From positions 1 through 64,000 of the forward strand of contig JAJTHE010000003.1 in assembly GCA_021298815.1 (NCBI GenBank): 64,000 bases of DNA. Direction: 5' to 3'. Positions 34,232-42,909 of the stretch are shown here, in pieces (position 1 is the first letter of the stretch; each line of letters opens with the position of its first letter). Under the pieces are notes generated by a model that was not told the origin of the DNA, did no database searches, and was given only the letters and a program-made list of their open reading frames with translations. This stretch comes from Betaproteobacteria bacterium. GTDB taxonomy: Bacteria > Pseudomonadota > Gammaproteobacteria > Burkholderiales > CAIKXV01. The position numbers were made by a program, and so were the translations under genes.

Positions 34232-34438
34232 CGTTGGCAAGGACTGGGTCGGTGGGGCGGCGGTGCGGACGGGCCGCTCGGCGCCGAGGCGCGTGGGCAA
34301 GCCCGCGGATGCCCTTCAGCAGCGCGCGATAGACGACGGTCCCTCCACGCAGGCACTCGTGGGCGCGAAAAGCCTCGATGGGTCACGAGCAACTGGTGAG
34401 CGCCTTGGCGGCTCGGTCACCCTCGGTATCGGCGTGGC

Positions 34439-35881
34439 CTATGGCACTGCCGATGCGGAGGGCGCGCCATCCGGGACGAACAGGCCGATGAACGCCGATA
34501 CTGGAAGCGCCTGTCCATGCTGACCCTGGTCGAACAATCTCAGGATCTGCGCGATCCGGTCCTCGGGGAGCGCAAGCGCGAGGTTGCGCTCGAGTTTCCG
34601 GCGCAGGTAGGGCAGGCCTTCGGCGCGGCGGCTGGCGTGACCGACCGGCTGGAGGATCTCGACGCGGTCGGTACGGGTGCCATCGGTGAATGTCACCTGC
34701 ACGCTGTTCGCGCAGGCGCGTAGCGCGGGATCGAGGAAGGCCGCCGTGTAGGCAGGGTCCTCTGTCACGATCATGCGCGCGCGCAGGGCGTCGATCCGCG
34801 GGTCGCTGGCGGTTTCGTCCAGGAAGTGGTGCTCGGAAAGCGTGCCGTTCAGCAGCCCCAGCGCGACCATGTATTGCAGGCAATGGTCGCGGTCGGCGGG
34901 ATTGGCGAGCGGGCCTGACTTGCTGGTGATGCGGATCGCCGTCGCGTAGCTGCGCAGGTCGATGCGCTCGATGGCGTGCAGTCGGTGTCGGACCGTCGGA
35001 TGCAGTGCGATCGACGCTTCCAGCGCCGTCTGCGCATGCACGACACCGGGATAGGCGGCCTTGAACAGCAGGTTCTCCATGACGTAGGAACCGAGCGGGC
35101 GCGACAGCGTGAACGGTTTGCCGCCGAACTGGCGTGCTTCCATGCCCCACGTCGGATCGGTCAGCACGGTGCCGCAGCTGGGGGCTCCGGCCATCACCCT
35201 TAACGCAAGCTGCAGGCCGCGCGCGGACGCGTCGGGTCCGGCCCAGGACTTGCGCGGTCCGGCATTGGGCGCCTGGCGGTAGACCCTGAGCGGATGGCCG
35301 TCGCACCAGGCATGGGACACGGCGGCGGCGATCTGGCGCGCATCGGCACCGAGCAGCTTCGCGGCCAGGGCGGCCGAGGGGACGCGCACGAAGGCGGCAT
35401 GGTCGAAGCCTGCGCCGCTGGGATGGTTGGTGAGGCCCAGGATGCCCTGAATCTCGTAGGCGACCATCATGGCGTGGAGCACGTCGCGCAGCGTGAAGGG
35501 CGCCAGGCCCCTTGTGCGCCGGCGTTCGCTCGCGAAGGCCGCTGTGGCCAGCAGGGTGCCTATGTGGTCTGAAGGATGGCCGGTTTCGAGCGCCACCCAG
35601 GTGTCGCTGAAGTCCAGCCAGCGCACCAGGCAGCCGGTGCCGAATGCGGCGGCCAGCGGATCCGCAGCGTACCGGGTGCCGGGAATCGGCACGCCGCCCT
35701 GGTCCACGGTGCAGGACAGGATCGGCGCGACGAGGGCCATGCATTCGGGCACGCGCGTCGCTGCCATCGCGCATCCGAGGGCGTCGAACAGCGCGAGCCA
35801 GGCGACGTCGAGCGCGTCGCTTCCGGCCGGCGGGCCAGCCTCGACATAGGCTGCGATCTCTCCGGTCAGTGCATCTTCCAT
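34439..35881 (-). CDS. prpD: 2-Methylcitrate dehydratase-like protein (PrpD)
   Basis: A 480-residue PrpD that resembles the true methylcitrate-cycle enzyme more than the two other MmgE/PrpD proteins here do. It has LVRWLDFSDTWVALETGHPSD, GHPLRVYRQAPNAGPRKSW and the strongly conserved ITSKSGPLANPADRDHCLQYM. It would dehydrate 2-methylcitrate or an analogue. prpB and prpC are not nearby; it follows Bug, CaiB and hydratase genes, so the substrate may be a different hydroxy-acid. ATG 35881 is chosen; the ORF track runs 104 codons upstream into Bug antisense sequence. Confidence 0.83.
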   Translation of the reverse strand: MEDALTGEIAAYVEAGPPAGSDALDVAWLALFDALGCAMAATRVPECMALVAPILSCTVDQGGVPIPGTRYAADPLAAAFGTGCLVRWLDFSDTWVALETGHPSDHIGTLLATAAFASERRRTRGLAPFTLRDVLHAMMVAYEIQGILGLTNHPSGAGFDHAAFVRVPSAALAAKLLGADARQIAAAVSHAWCDGHPLRVYRQAPNAGPRKSWAGPDASARGLQLALRVMAGAPSCGTVLTDPTWGMEARQFGGKPFTLSRPLGSYVMENLLFKAAYPGVVHAQTALEASIALHPTVRHRLHAIERIDLRSYATAIRITSKSGPLANPADRDHCLQYMVALGLLNGTLSEHHFLDETASDPRIDALRARMIVTEDPAYTAAFLDPALRACANSVQVTFTDGTRTDRVEILQPVGHASRRAEGLPYLRRKLERNLALALPEDRIAQILRLFDQGQHGQALPVSAFIGLFVPDGAPSASAVP

Positions 35882-35970
35882 CCGGACCGCCTCAGGAGAA
35901 GGTGATGTCGGTGCAATCGGTCGACGCGATGCAGAAGCGGCGGAACCATTGCCAATGGAGCGGCAGCGGG

Positions 35971-36933
35971 TCACTCGATGCGGATGTCCGCTTCCTTGAT
36001 CACTCGTGCCCATTTGTCGATATCGCGACGCAGCTGTTTGCCGAACTCCGCCGGCGTATTGCCGACCGCCTCCAGGCCTTCGTTCGACAGGCGGGCCGAC
36101 ACGTCGGGTTGCTGCGCCGCTTCCCGATACAACCGCGACAGGGACTCGATCAGGCGCGGCGGCGTCCTTGCGGCGGCGAACACGCCGAACCATCCGGTCA
36201 CCGCGTAGCCGGCGATGCCGGATTCGGCGATGGTCGGCAACTCGGGCGCAATCGGTGAGCGCTTCTCGCCGGTGACGGCCAGCGCGCGCAGGCGGCCGGC
36301 CTTGACCTGGGCGAGGGCGGCGGGCGGTGTCGAAAAGTAGAGCTGGACTTCGCCACCCAGGAGCGCGATGACCGCAGGGCCACCGCCCTTGTAGGCCACC
36401 TGCTGCATCGGGACCTTGGTCACCAGCCGGAACAGTTCGGCCGCGAGGTGTCCCATGGATCCGATGCCCGGCGCCGCATAGTTGAGGCCGCCCGGCCGCG
36501 TCTTCGCGAACTGCACGAGTTCGGCGACCGACTTCACCGGCGTGGCCGGATTGACGACCAGGATCAGCGGGCCTTCGGCGAGGTTGGTGACCGGCGCGAA
36601 ATCCTTCAGGACGTCGAAGGGCAGCTTGCGGCCCAGGCTCGGAAAGGTCGAGAAGTTCGCGAAGATCACCATCACGGTGTGACCATCGGGTTCGGATCGC
36701 GCCACGATGTCGGCACCCACGGCACCGGCCGCGCCGCCACGGTTGTCGATCACAAACGGGATGCCTATCGTGTCGGAAACCTTCTGGCTGACGGTCCGGC
36801 CGACGAAGTCGCTGCCGCCGCCGGCCGCCGCCGCCACCACGACACGAATCGGACGAGTGGGAAACGACTCTGCCGCGTGTACAGCGGAGGCGACGAGCGC
36901 GAATACCACGGCCCCTGCGATTTTGCCGCTCAT
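35971..36933 (-). CDS. Bug/TctC-family periplasmic substrate-binding protein
   Basis: A 320-residue Bug receptor. ATG 36933 is preceded by AGGAGG and gives the signal peptide MSGKIAGAVVFALVASAVHAA, then SFPTRPIRVVVAAAAGGGSD, DNRGGAAGAVGADIVARS and PDGHTVMVIF. The first ligand loop is AAAAGGGSD where most copies here have PFxxGGxxD, and GHTV replaces GYTL, so the ligand may differ. Lies between CaiB and PrpD genes in the same operon. Confidence 0.92.
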   Translation of the reverse strand: MSGKIAGAVVFALVASAVHAAESFPTRPIRVVVAAAAGGGSDFVGRTVSQKVSDTIGIPFVIDNRGGAAGAVGADIVARSEPDGHTVMVIFANFSTFPSLGRKLPFDVLKDFAPVTNLAEGPLILVVNPATPVKSVAELVQFAKTRPGGLNYAAPGIGSMGHLAAELFRLVTKVPMQQVAYKGGGPAVIALLGGEVQLYFSTPPAALAQVKAGRLRALAVTGEKRSPIAPELPTIAESGIAGYAVTGWFGVFAAARTPPRLIESLSRLYREAAQQPDVSARLSNEGLEAVGNTPAEFGKQLRRDIDKWARVIKEADIRIE

Positions 36934-36955
36934 GATCACTCCTCCTGTGAATGTG

Positions 36956-38185
36956 TCAGGCCGCTGAACGCAGCTTCTCGTGCTTTTCCTGCAGTTTCCC
37001 GGCCTCGACAGCCGGCCAGTCCAGCCACTGTGCAATCACTTCCGCCGTGTGCTGGCCGAGCAGCGGGGGCGGCGCGACCTCGCTGCCCGCAGCGGCGTCC
37101 TTCCACGGTGGGCCAACCACCTTGATCGCACCCGATACCGGGTGCGTGGCCGGGCGGATGAGGCCCCGGTGGGCGACCTGGTCATCGCGTACCGCCGCCA
37201 GGTAGTCGTTGACGAAGCCGTACGGGACGCGGTTCGCCTCCAGACGGTGCTGCCATGCTTCGGCTGTGCGCATGCGGAACGCTGCGGCGACCGCAGTGTC
37301 GATCTCCTTGCGGCATTGCACGCGGCCCGCCATCGTACTGAAGCGCGCTTCCCGGTGCATGTCCATGCGTTCGATCGCGGTGCAGAACGCGAGCCAGTGA
37401 TGGTCGTTCTGTACGATCACCGCCACGTACCGGCCGTCGGCGGTCTCGTAGGCATTGGCCGGTACGCGCATCGGATTCTGGTTGCCGTAGCGTGCGGGAC
37501 TGATGCCGGCCTGGAGGGCTTCGCCCATCCGCGGCCCGAGCACGGCGAGCATCGAATCCTGCATGCTGATGTCGATGTAGCGGCCTTCACCGCTGCGGCG
37601 CGCCTCGAGCAGGCCGGTGGCGATCGCATAGGCAGCGAACATGCCGGAAACCACGTCGCCCAGCGGTGCCCCGACCTGGGTGGGCGGGCCGTCCGGGTCA
37701 CCGGTCACGCTCATTGCGCCACTGACCGCCTGGATGATCGGGTCAAGGGCCAGCCGATTGCGTGCAGGGCCGGTCTGGCCGAAGCCCGAGATCGAGCAGT
37801 AGACGAGCCGGGGATTGAGCGCGCGCAGTTCGTCCCACCCCATCCCGAGGCGCTCGGCCACCCCGGGCGAGAAGTTCTCCACGACCACGTCGGCCACTTG
37901 CGCCAGGGCGCGTGCGATGTCGCGCTCCTGTGGATCCTTCAGGTTGAGACCGACGCTTCGTTTGCCCCGGTTCGATGCGTAGAAGTAGTCTTCGTCGTGC
38001 GCGGCCCGTCCGCGATAGCGTCCGACCCAGCGCAACTCATCGCCGTGCATCGGCTCCTCGAGCTTCGCGACATCGGCGCCCATGTCCGCGAGCATCATCG
38101 TGCAGTAGGGCCCGGCGATGACCCGCGTCAAGTCGACCACGCGCACGCCCTCGAGCGGGCGGGGAGAGGCGGTCTGCGCAGCCAT
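36956..38185 (-). CDS. CaiB/BaiF family (class III) CoA-transferase
   Basis: A 409-residue single-domain CoA-transferase. It opens with VRVVDLTRVIAGPYCTMMLADMGADVAKLE; VENFSPGVAERLGMGW is present; the nucleophile segment DISMQDSML retains Asp at the formyl-CoA transferase catalytic position; and the end carries PLLGQHTAEV. It should transfer CoA to a free acid whose CoA ester the adjoining hydratase handles. The gene begins 3 bases after the hydratase stop, so they form one unit. Confidence 0.9.
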   Translation of the reverse strand: MAAQTASPRPLEGVRVVDLTRVIAGPYCTMMLADMGADVAKLEEPMHGDELRWVGRYRGRAAHDEDYFYASNRGKRSVGLNLKDPQERDIARALAQVADVVVENFSPGVAERLGMGWDELRALNPRLVYCSISGFGQTGPARNRLALDPIIQAVSGAMSVTGDPDGPPTQVGAPLGDVVSGMFAAYAIATGLLEARRSGEGRYIDISMQDSMLAVLGPRMGEALQAGISPARYGNQNPMRVPANAYETADGRYVAVIVQNDHHWLAFCTAIERMDMHREARFSTMAGRVQCRKEIDTAVAAAFRMRTAEAWQHRLEANRVPYGFVNDYLAAVRDDQVAHRGLIRPATHPVSGAIKVVGPPWKDAAAGSEVAPPPLLGQHTAEVIAQWLDWPAVEAGKLQEKHEKLRSAA

Positions 38186-38188
38186 CGG

Positions 38189-38950
38189 CTACTTCGCCTT
38201 CCAGACGGGCGTGCGCTTCTCCTTGAACGCGAGGATGCCCTCCTTGGCATCCTCCGACAGCAGCACGTGGTTGGCGATATCGCGGGCGAGGTACATTCGG
38301 TCGCTGACCGGCAACTCCTGGCCGCGACGCGCGGCTTCCTTGATCGCCTGGACGGCCAGGGGCGCGTTCTCCATGATCTCGGCGACCCAGCGCCGGGCCG
38401 CTCCCAGCAGATTCTCGTGCGCAACCACTTCGTTGGCGATGCCGAAGCGGAAGGCGTCGGCGGCGGAGATGAAGCGGCCGCGCATCAGGTAGCCCATCGC
38501 CTGGTTCCAGGGTATGGCGTGCGGGATGTAGCTGGGACCGCTGACCGAGGAGATGCCGCGCTTGACCTGCGGCCAGCCGATGCTCGCGCGCTCCGACATG
38601 ATGACGATGTCGGAGTTGAGGGCGAAGCCTGCGCCCTGGGCCAGCGCGGGGCCATTCAACGCGACGACGATCGGCTTGTAGATGAAGCGCAGGTACAGGT
38701 AGAGCTCGTCGTTGGACATCACTTCGCTGTCCTGGTCGGGCAGCTTCTCGAGCAGGTCCTTGCCGGAACAGAACACTTCTCCGTTTCCGGTGATCACCGC
38801 CGCCCAGATGTCCGGGTCATGCTTGATGCGCGAGAAGGCTTCCTGCACCTCCTTGCGCATCGCCCGGTTGATCGCGTTCTTCTTCTCCGGGCGGTTCAAG
38901 GTCACCGTGGCTACATGGTCTTCGACTTCGAACAGGACTGCGGTCCCCAT
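38189..38950 (-). CDS. Enoyl-CoA hydratase/isomerase family protein, both catalytic Glu replaced
   Basis: A 253-residue crotonase-fold protein with VTLNRPEKKNAINRAM, FCSGKDLLEK and NGPALAQGAGFALNSDIV (oxyanion hole). In enoyl-CoA hydratase the two acid-base Glu sit in P-E-x-x-x-G and in the following helix; here the first segment is WPQVKRGISSVSG (Gln) and the second has Gly (QAMGYLMRG). It probably catalyses another crotonase-type reaction (isomerisation, C-C cleavage or hydrolysis). First gene of the ECH-CaiB-Bug-PrpD operon, divergent from LysR. Confidence 0.85.
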   Translation of the reverse strand: MGTAVLFEVEDHVATVTLNRPEKKNAINRAMRKEVQEAFSRIKHDPDIWAAVITGNGEVFCSGKDLLEKLPDQDSEVMSNDELYLYLRFIYKPIVVALNGPALAQGAGFALNSDIVIMSERASIGWPQVKRGISSVSGPSYIPHAIPWNQAMGYLMRGRFISAADAFRFGIANEVVAHENLLGAARRWVAEIMENAPLAVQAIKEAARRGQELPVSDRMYLARDIANHVLLSEDAKEGILAFKEKRTPVWKAK

Positions 38951-39008
38951 TGGCGTGGTCTCCTCCTGGATTCACGATCAGGCTAGACCAGCCTCGCTAT
39001 CGGGTAAA

Positions 39009-39023
39009 ATGATTAAAGGTCAT
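39009..39023. promoter_or_regulatory. LysR-type T-N11-A dyad in the divergent ECH/LysR region
   Basis: ATGA-N7-TCAT contains TGA-N7-TCA, the T-N11-A interrupted dyad recognised by LysR-type regulators. It lies in the 98-base gap between the divergent hydratase and LysR genes, 25 bases before the LysR start; TATAAC directly after it may be the -10 of lysR, which would give autorepression. Confidence 0.5.
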
Positions 39024-39048
39024 ATAACGATCAGGAAAACGCATCGCC

Positions 39049-39999
39049 ATGAAGCTGCGTGCGCTCGAGTGCCTGTGTGAGCTGAGCCGCTGCGGCTTCA
39101 ACATGTCCCGCGCCGCCGAGCGCCTGCACGCGACGCAACCTGCGGTGACCCGGCAGATCCAGCTGCTGGAGGCGGAACTGGGATTCGAAGTGCTGGTGCG
39201 GCGCCGCAACCGCATCATCGGGCTGTCGACCGAAGGCGAAGCGCTGATCGCACGTGCGGAGCAGATCCTGTACGAGGCCGGGCAGTTGCGCCGCATCGGC
39301 GATGAGCTGCGCTCGCCGGAGTCCGGCCGCCTCGTGGTGGCAACCACGCACATCCATGCGCGCTACACACTGCTGCGTGCGATCAAGCCTTTCCGCGCCC
39401 GCTATCCGAACGTGTCGTTCTACATCCAGTCCGGCGACCCGAGTTCGATCGCCCATCTGGTGTCGACCGGACAGGCCGACATCGGCATCAGCGTCGCCAC
39501 GGCCGACGTGCATCCGGAACTGGTCACCGTGCCCTGCTATCCGATCGACCGCGTGATCATCACGCCCAAGCGGCATCCGCTGCTGCGGCTCAAACGTACG
39601 CCTGCGCTCGAGGAACTGGTGCGGTATCCGTTCATCGTCTACGACCGCCGGTTCTCCGGAGGGCTGAGCATCATCGATGCATTCGAGCGCAACGGACTCA
39701 AGCCCGACATCGTACTGACGGCCACCGATGCCGAGGTGATCAAGGCCTACGTGGCCGAGGGGCTGGGGATCGCCGCGATACAGAAGCTCGCATATTCGCG
39801 AACCCGCGACACCGGTTTGAGCATGATCGACGCCGGCAGTCTGTTCGGACTGCCGATCGCCGTGCTCACCGTGCGCCGCGGCGTCTTCCTGCGGCGCTAC
39901 ATGTACGATTTCCTCGCGCTGCTGTCGCCAGACCTTGCGGCGACAGACATCGACCGGTTGGTGGGCGTCGACATGTCCCGGCCGGCTATTTCAGGCTGA
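39049..39999 (+). CDS. LysR-family regulator, CysB-like
   Basis: A 316-residue LysR-type regulator. The N-terminal winged helix reads FNMSRAAERLHATQPAVTRQI, close to the CysB/Cbl branch, and a PBP2-type effector domain follows (GQADIGISVATADVHPEL, YVAEGLGIAAIQKLA). It is transcribed away from the ECH-CaiB-Bug-PrpD operon and is its likely regulator, with the T-N11-A dyad between them as a site. The effector is probably the imported acid or its CoA ester. Confidence 0.9.
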   Translation: MKLRALECLCELSRCGFNMSRAAERLHATQPAVTRQIQLLEAELGFEVLVRRRNRIIGLSTEGEALIARAEQILYEAGQLRRIGDELRSPESGRLVVATTHIHARYTLLRAIKPFRARYPNVSFYIQSGDPSSIAHLVSTGQADIGISVATADVHPELVTVPCYPIDRVIITPKRHPLLRLKRTPALEELVRYPFIVYDRRFSGGLSIIDAFERNGLKPDIVLTATDAEVIKAYVAEGLGIAAIQKLAYSRTRDTGLSMIDAGSLFGLPIAVLTVRRGVFLRRYMYDFLALLSPDLAATDIDRLVGVDMSRPAISG

Positions 40000-40104
40000 A
40001 CTTCCCCTGCTTGAAGGCTTTCGAATCCGCACACTTATCTGCAAAGCCGCTGTGCGTCCATTCGGCTGCTGTTCTCCCGTGCCTAAAGCGTCCGGGGGCT
40101 GTTC

Positions 40105-40350
40105 GTGCGCTGGGAGATGGAAAACATCGGGATCATCAGGGCCAGGATGAATCTGAAGCTCTCGCCGTCCATCGTCGACAAGTTCGTGAAGAAGGACCGT
40201 GAGTTCGTGGTCTACGAGGCGGTGGGCCGCGATGCCTCCGGAACCGTGCTTTTCCGCAGCCGGCGAACCCATTTACTTGACTTCATAAATCGCTCGGCAC
40301 CCTGCGAAGGGGCCAGTTTCGACTCGAGTATCGAAGCCGAAAAGATCTGA
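40105..40350 (+). pseudogene. C-terminal fragment of a hotdog-fold (MaoC/FAS1-like) dehydratase
   Basis: A short frame opened by GTG 40105 reads RWEMENIGIIRARMNLKLS and RDASGTVLFRSRRTHLLDF, which looks like the C-terminal beta-sheet of a MaoC-like or hotdog acyl-CoA dehydratase. The N-terminal hot-dog helix with catalytic residues is missing, a stop (40084-40086) lies just upstream, and an IS5-type remnant lies downstream. I read it as a truncated gene. The family name is uncertain. Confidence 0.4.
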
Positions 40351-40652
40351 TAGTCAAGCGGGTGCGCATGCGATGAGAGGTACAGTTTAGTTCTGACGCC
40401 GACGGTCGAGCGGCGGCACCTCAGTCGTGACCTTGCCCGGGCTCGCCTACGTCAATCACATACGCCGGTCGATGCCGAGGCTCGCTAGCAGTTCGTTGAA
40501 AAGCAGCTACATCTTGTAGCCGCAGGGCGTTGGGCTTTGGGGCTGATCCGATGCGGTCCGAAACAGACGTCGGCGGTGTTGCTGGGTGCCTCGTCGCGCG
40601 TCGGGGTTCATTCCTGCTTCGGTTTGCTTCATCTATCGACTATCGGAGGCCC
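40351..40652. other. Intergenic region flanking the IS remnant, nothing recognised
   Basis: About 300 bases between the hotdog fragment and the transposase remnant hold no credible gene. One end of the insertion sequence should lie here, but I could not match terminal inverted repeats or a target duplication by eye. Confidence 0.45.
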
Positions 40653-41657
40653 CTATCCCGCCGCGAGCGGACTGGACCCGGCAACCAGCCTGGCCATCCA
40701 CCGGAGATTGGCCACCGCGACGTTGAGGATGAACACGCCTTGGACCTTCTCCAGCCCGCGTACCTTCAGCTGCCTCGGCGTTCCGTGCTGCTTGTCGTCA
40801 CCGAAGATCGATTCGATCAAATTGCGCGCGATCTGGCTCAGCCCGCAGCCCTCATGCCGGATGGTCGTAGGCCTTGTCGGCTCTGACAGTAATCCGGACT
40901 CTGCCAGCCTTGGCCTCCAGCATCTCGAGCGCTGCTTGCCGCTCTGCCGTGCCTTGGGCGGGCGTAAGGCGAACATCGACTGCCAGCGCGCTCCGGTTCT
41001 CCATCAGCACATGGCCCATGTAGGCCGGGATCGCGCCGGCCTTGCGCGATTTCGTGAACAGTAGCGCATCCAGATCCGAGCTGCTCACATGTGTCTCGCG
41101 GGTGCGCCGGATTCCCTTGAAATCCGCCTCGGGATTGGAGCGTGAGCCCCCATGCGGAGGCTTCGGTCCTTTCCGGGGGACGAAGCTTCTTTGCGAGGCA
41201 CACGCCCGGATCAGCGTTCCGTCCACCGAGAAGTGCTCTTTCGACCGCAATCCTTCGGAGCGCGCCTGCTCGAGCACTCGGCCGAACAGATCCCGCATCA
41301 AGTCGAAGTCGATCAGACGGTCGCGATGCTTCGTGAACGACGAATGGTCCCAGGCGGAGTCTTCCAGCGTGAGCCAGACGAACCGGCGAAACAGCAGGTT
41401 GTACTGCAGCTGCTCGAACAGCTGTCGCTCGCTGCGGATCGAGTACAGGACCTGCAGCGTCAGCGCCCGCAACAGGCGCTCGGGCGGGATCGATTCCCGG
41501 CCGTTGTGCGCGTAGATCTGCGCTAACGTCCCGTCCATCGCCTTGAGCGCCGTGTTGAGCATCTCCCGGATCGGGCGCAGCGGATGGTCCGCCGGCACGC
41601 GTCGTTGAGCTGCTTGAACGTGAACAGGCTTTCCTGGGTTACGTCGGCTCCGCGCAT
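40653..41657 (-). pseudogene. IS5-family transposase, frameshifted and internally deleted
   Basis: Reading from ATG 41657, MRGADVTQESLFTFKQLND leads into a one-base frameshift near 41596-41607, after which the frame continues as VPADHPLRPIREMLNTALK, SERQLFEQLQYNLLFRRFVW and the DDE Asp segment HFSVDGTLIRACAS. The frame ends at ITVRADKAYDHPA. The C-terminal block then appears in another frame (LSQIARNLIESIFGDDKQHG, FILNVAVANLRWMARL) with roughly 40-50 residues missing between. The element is inactive. Confidence 0.8.
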
Positions 41658-41909
41658 CGGTCTCGTACCGTCTTTCGTTGTCCTGCAACTTAGACTACTC
41701 GCCGGCGGAAAAACACCTCACGATATAGGGTATCTCAACGAACTGTTAGGAATCTTCATTACGTTAAAGTGTTGATCCAAAGTCAGTATTGCCGACTGCG
41801 GCGGCGCGGCAGCGTAACGATGGCAAATCAGCTACGGTGGTACTTGGCCACGCTCGGGCAAGACGTCCAGGGTGCAAGAAACTGGATGTTCGCAGGCGCT
41901 TGAAGTCGG

Positions 41910-42872
41910 TCAATCCACTCGCACGTTGGCACCCTTGGCTACCCGTGCCCATTTCACCGCTTCGGCTTTATAGAATGCGGCGAATTCCTCGGGCGTGTTG
42001 CCGACGACGATGCCGCCCATGTCGAGGATACGCGCCCTCATTTCCGGGGCCTTGAGGCCCGTGGCAAGGGTCGTGCTCATGAGTTCGACGATTTCACGAG
42101 GCACACCGGCTGGCATGACGATACCTTGCCACGAACTCGCGTCAAATCCGGTCAGCCCAGCCTCGTCGATCGTGGGTACCTCTGGCAAGGGAGGGAAACG
42201 CACCCGGGTAGACACGCCGAGCGCGCGAAGCTTTCCCTCTCTGACGAAGGGCAAAGCGCCAACGGCGATGCTGAACGACGTTTCCACGCGACCAGCCATC
42301 TGGTCGACCAGCGCCGCCATCGCGCCCTTGTAGGTCACGTTCACGATGTCGATCTTCGTCTGCTGCTTGAACATCTCCATCGTCAGTTGCGGTGTTACGC
42401 CGATGCCGGTCGAGGCATAGTTGAGAGCGCCCGGCCGCTTCTGCGCGAACGCAATCAGTTCGCGCGTCGTCTTCACCGGAAGCGACGGATGGACTACCAG
42501 CAGCATCGGCAGGACTGCCAGAAGCGTGACGTGTGAAAAGTCCCGCGTTCCATCAAACGTTACGGTGCTCGAAACGCTTGGCGCGACCGCCTGCGCCCCC
42601 GATACCGTGCAGAAGGTGTAACCATCCGCAGGGGCCTTTGCACAGAGACCGGTACCGAGGTTGCCGTTGAACCCGGGACGATTGTCGGCGATCACCTGCA
42701 CGCCCCAGGCTTTCGAGAGGATGCCTCCGGCCGTGCGTCCCATGATGTCAGTCGGCCCACCCGGCGGGTACGGAAGGATCAGCCGGAGGGGCTTGGCTGG
42801 ATAGCTCTGCGCGTGCGCCGGGACGGCGAGGGGGCTGACAAGGGCGATGCAGATGACGAGCAGTTTGTTCAT
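41910..42872 (-). CDS. Bug/TctC-family periplasmic substrate-binding protein
   Basis: A 320-residue Bug receptor: signal peptide MNKLLVICIALVSPLAVPAHAQ, then SYPAKPLRLILPYPPGGPTD, DNRPGFNGNLGTGLCAKA and ADGYTFCTVS. The Cys in the second ligand loop region (GLCAKAPADG) is unusual among the copies here. It is the last gene of a minus-strand series, 37 bases after another Bug gene, so two receptors of different subtype are made together. Confidence 0.93.
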   Translation of the reverse strand: MNKLLVICIALVSPLAVPAHAQSYPAKPLRLILPYPPGGPTDIMGRTAGGILSKAWGVQVIADNRPGFNGNLGTGLCAKAPADGYTFCTVSGAQAVAPSVSSTVTFDGTRDFSHVTLLAVLPMLLVVHPSLPVKTTRELIAFAQKRPGALNYASTGIGVTPQLTMEMFKQQTKIDIVNVTYKGAMAALVDQMAGRVETSFSIAVGALPFVREGKLRALGVSTRVRFPPLPEVPTIDEAGLTGFDASSWQGIVMPAGVPREIVELMSTTLATGLKAPEMRARILDMGGIVVGNTPEEFAAFYKAEAVKWARVAKGANVRVD

Positions 42873-42909
42873 GATCTCCTTTCCACGGCTACCGTAGTGA
42901 CGGTTCCCG

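Noticed and set aside
34439-35881. Part of a methylcitrate cycle operon (prpBCD)
   Set aside because: No prpB or prpC is present; the neighbours are Bug, CaiB and hydratase genes, so propionate catabolism is not supported.
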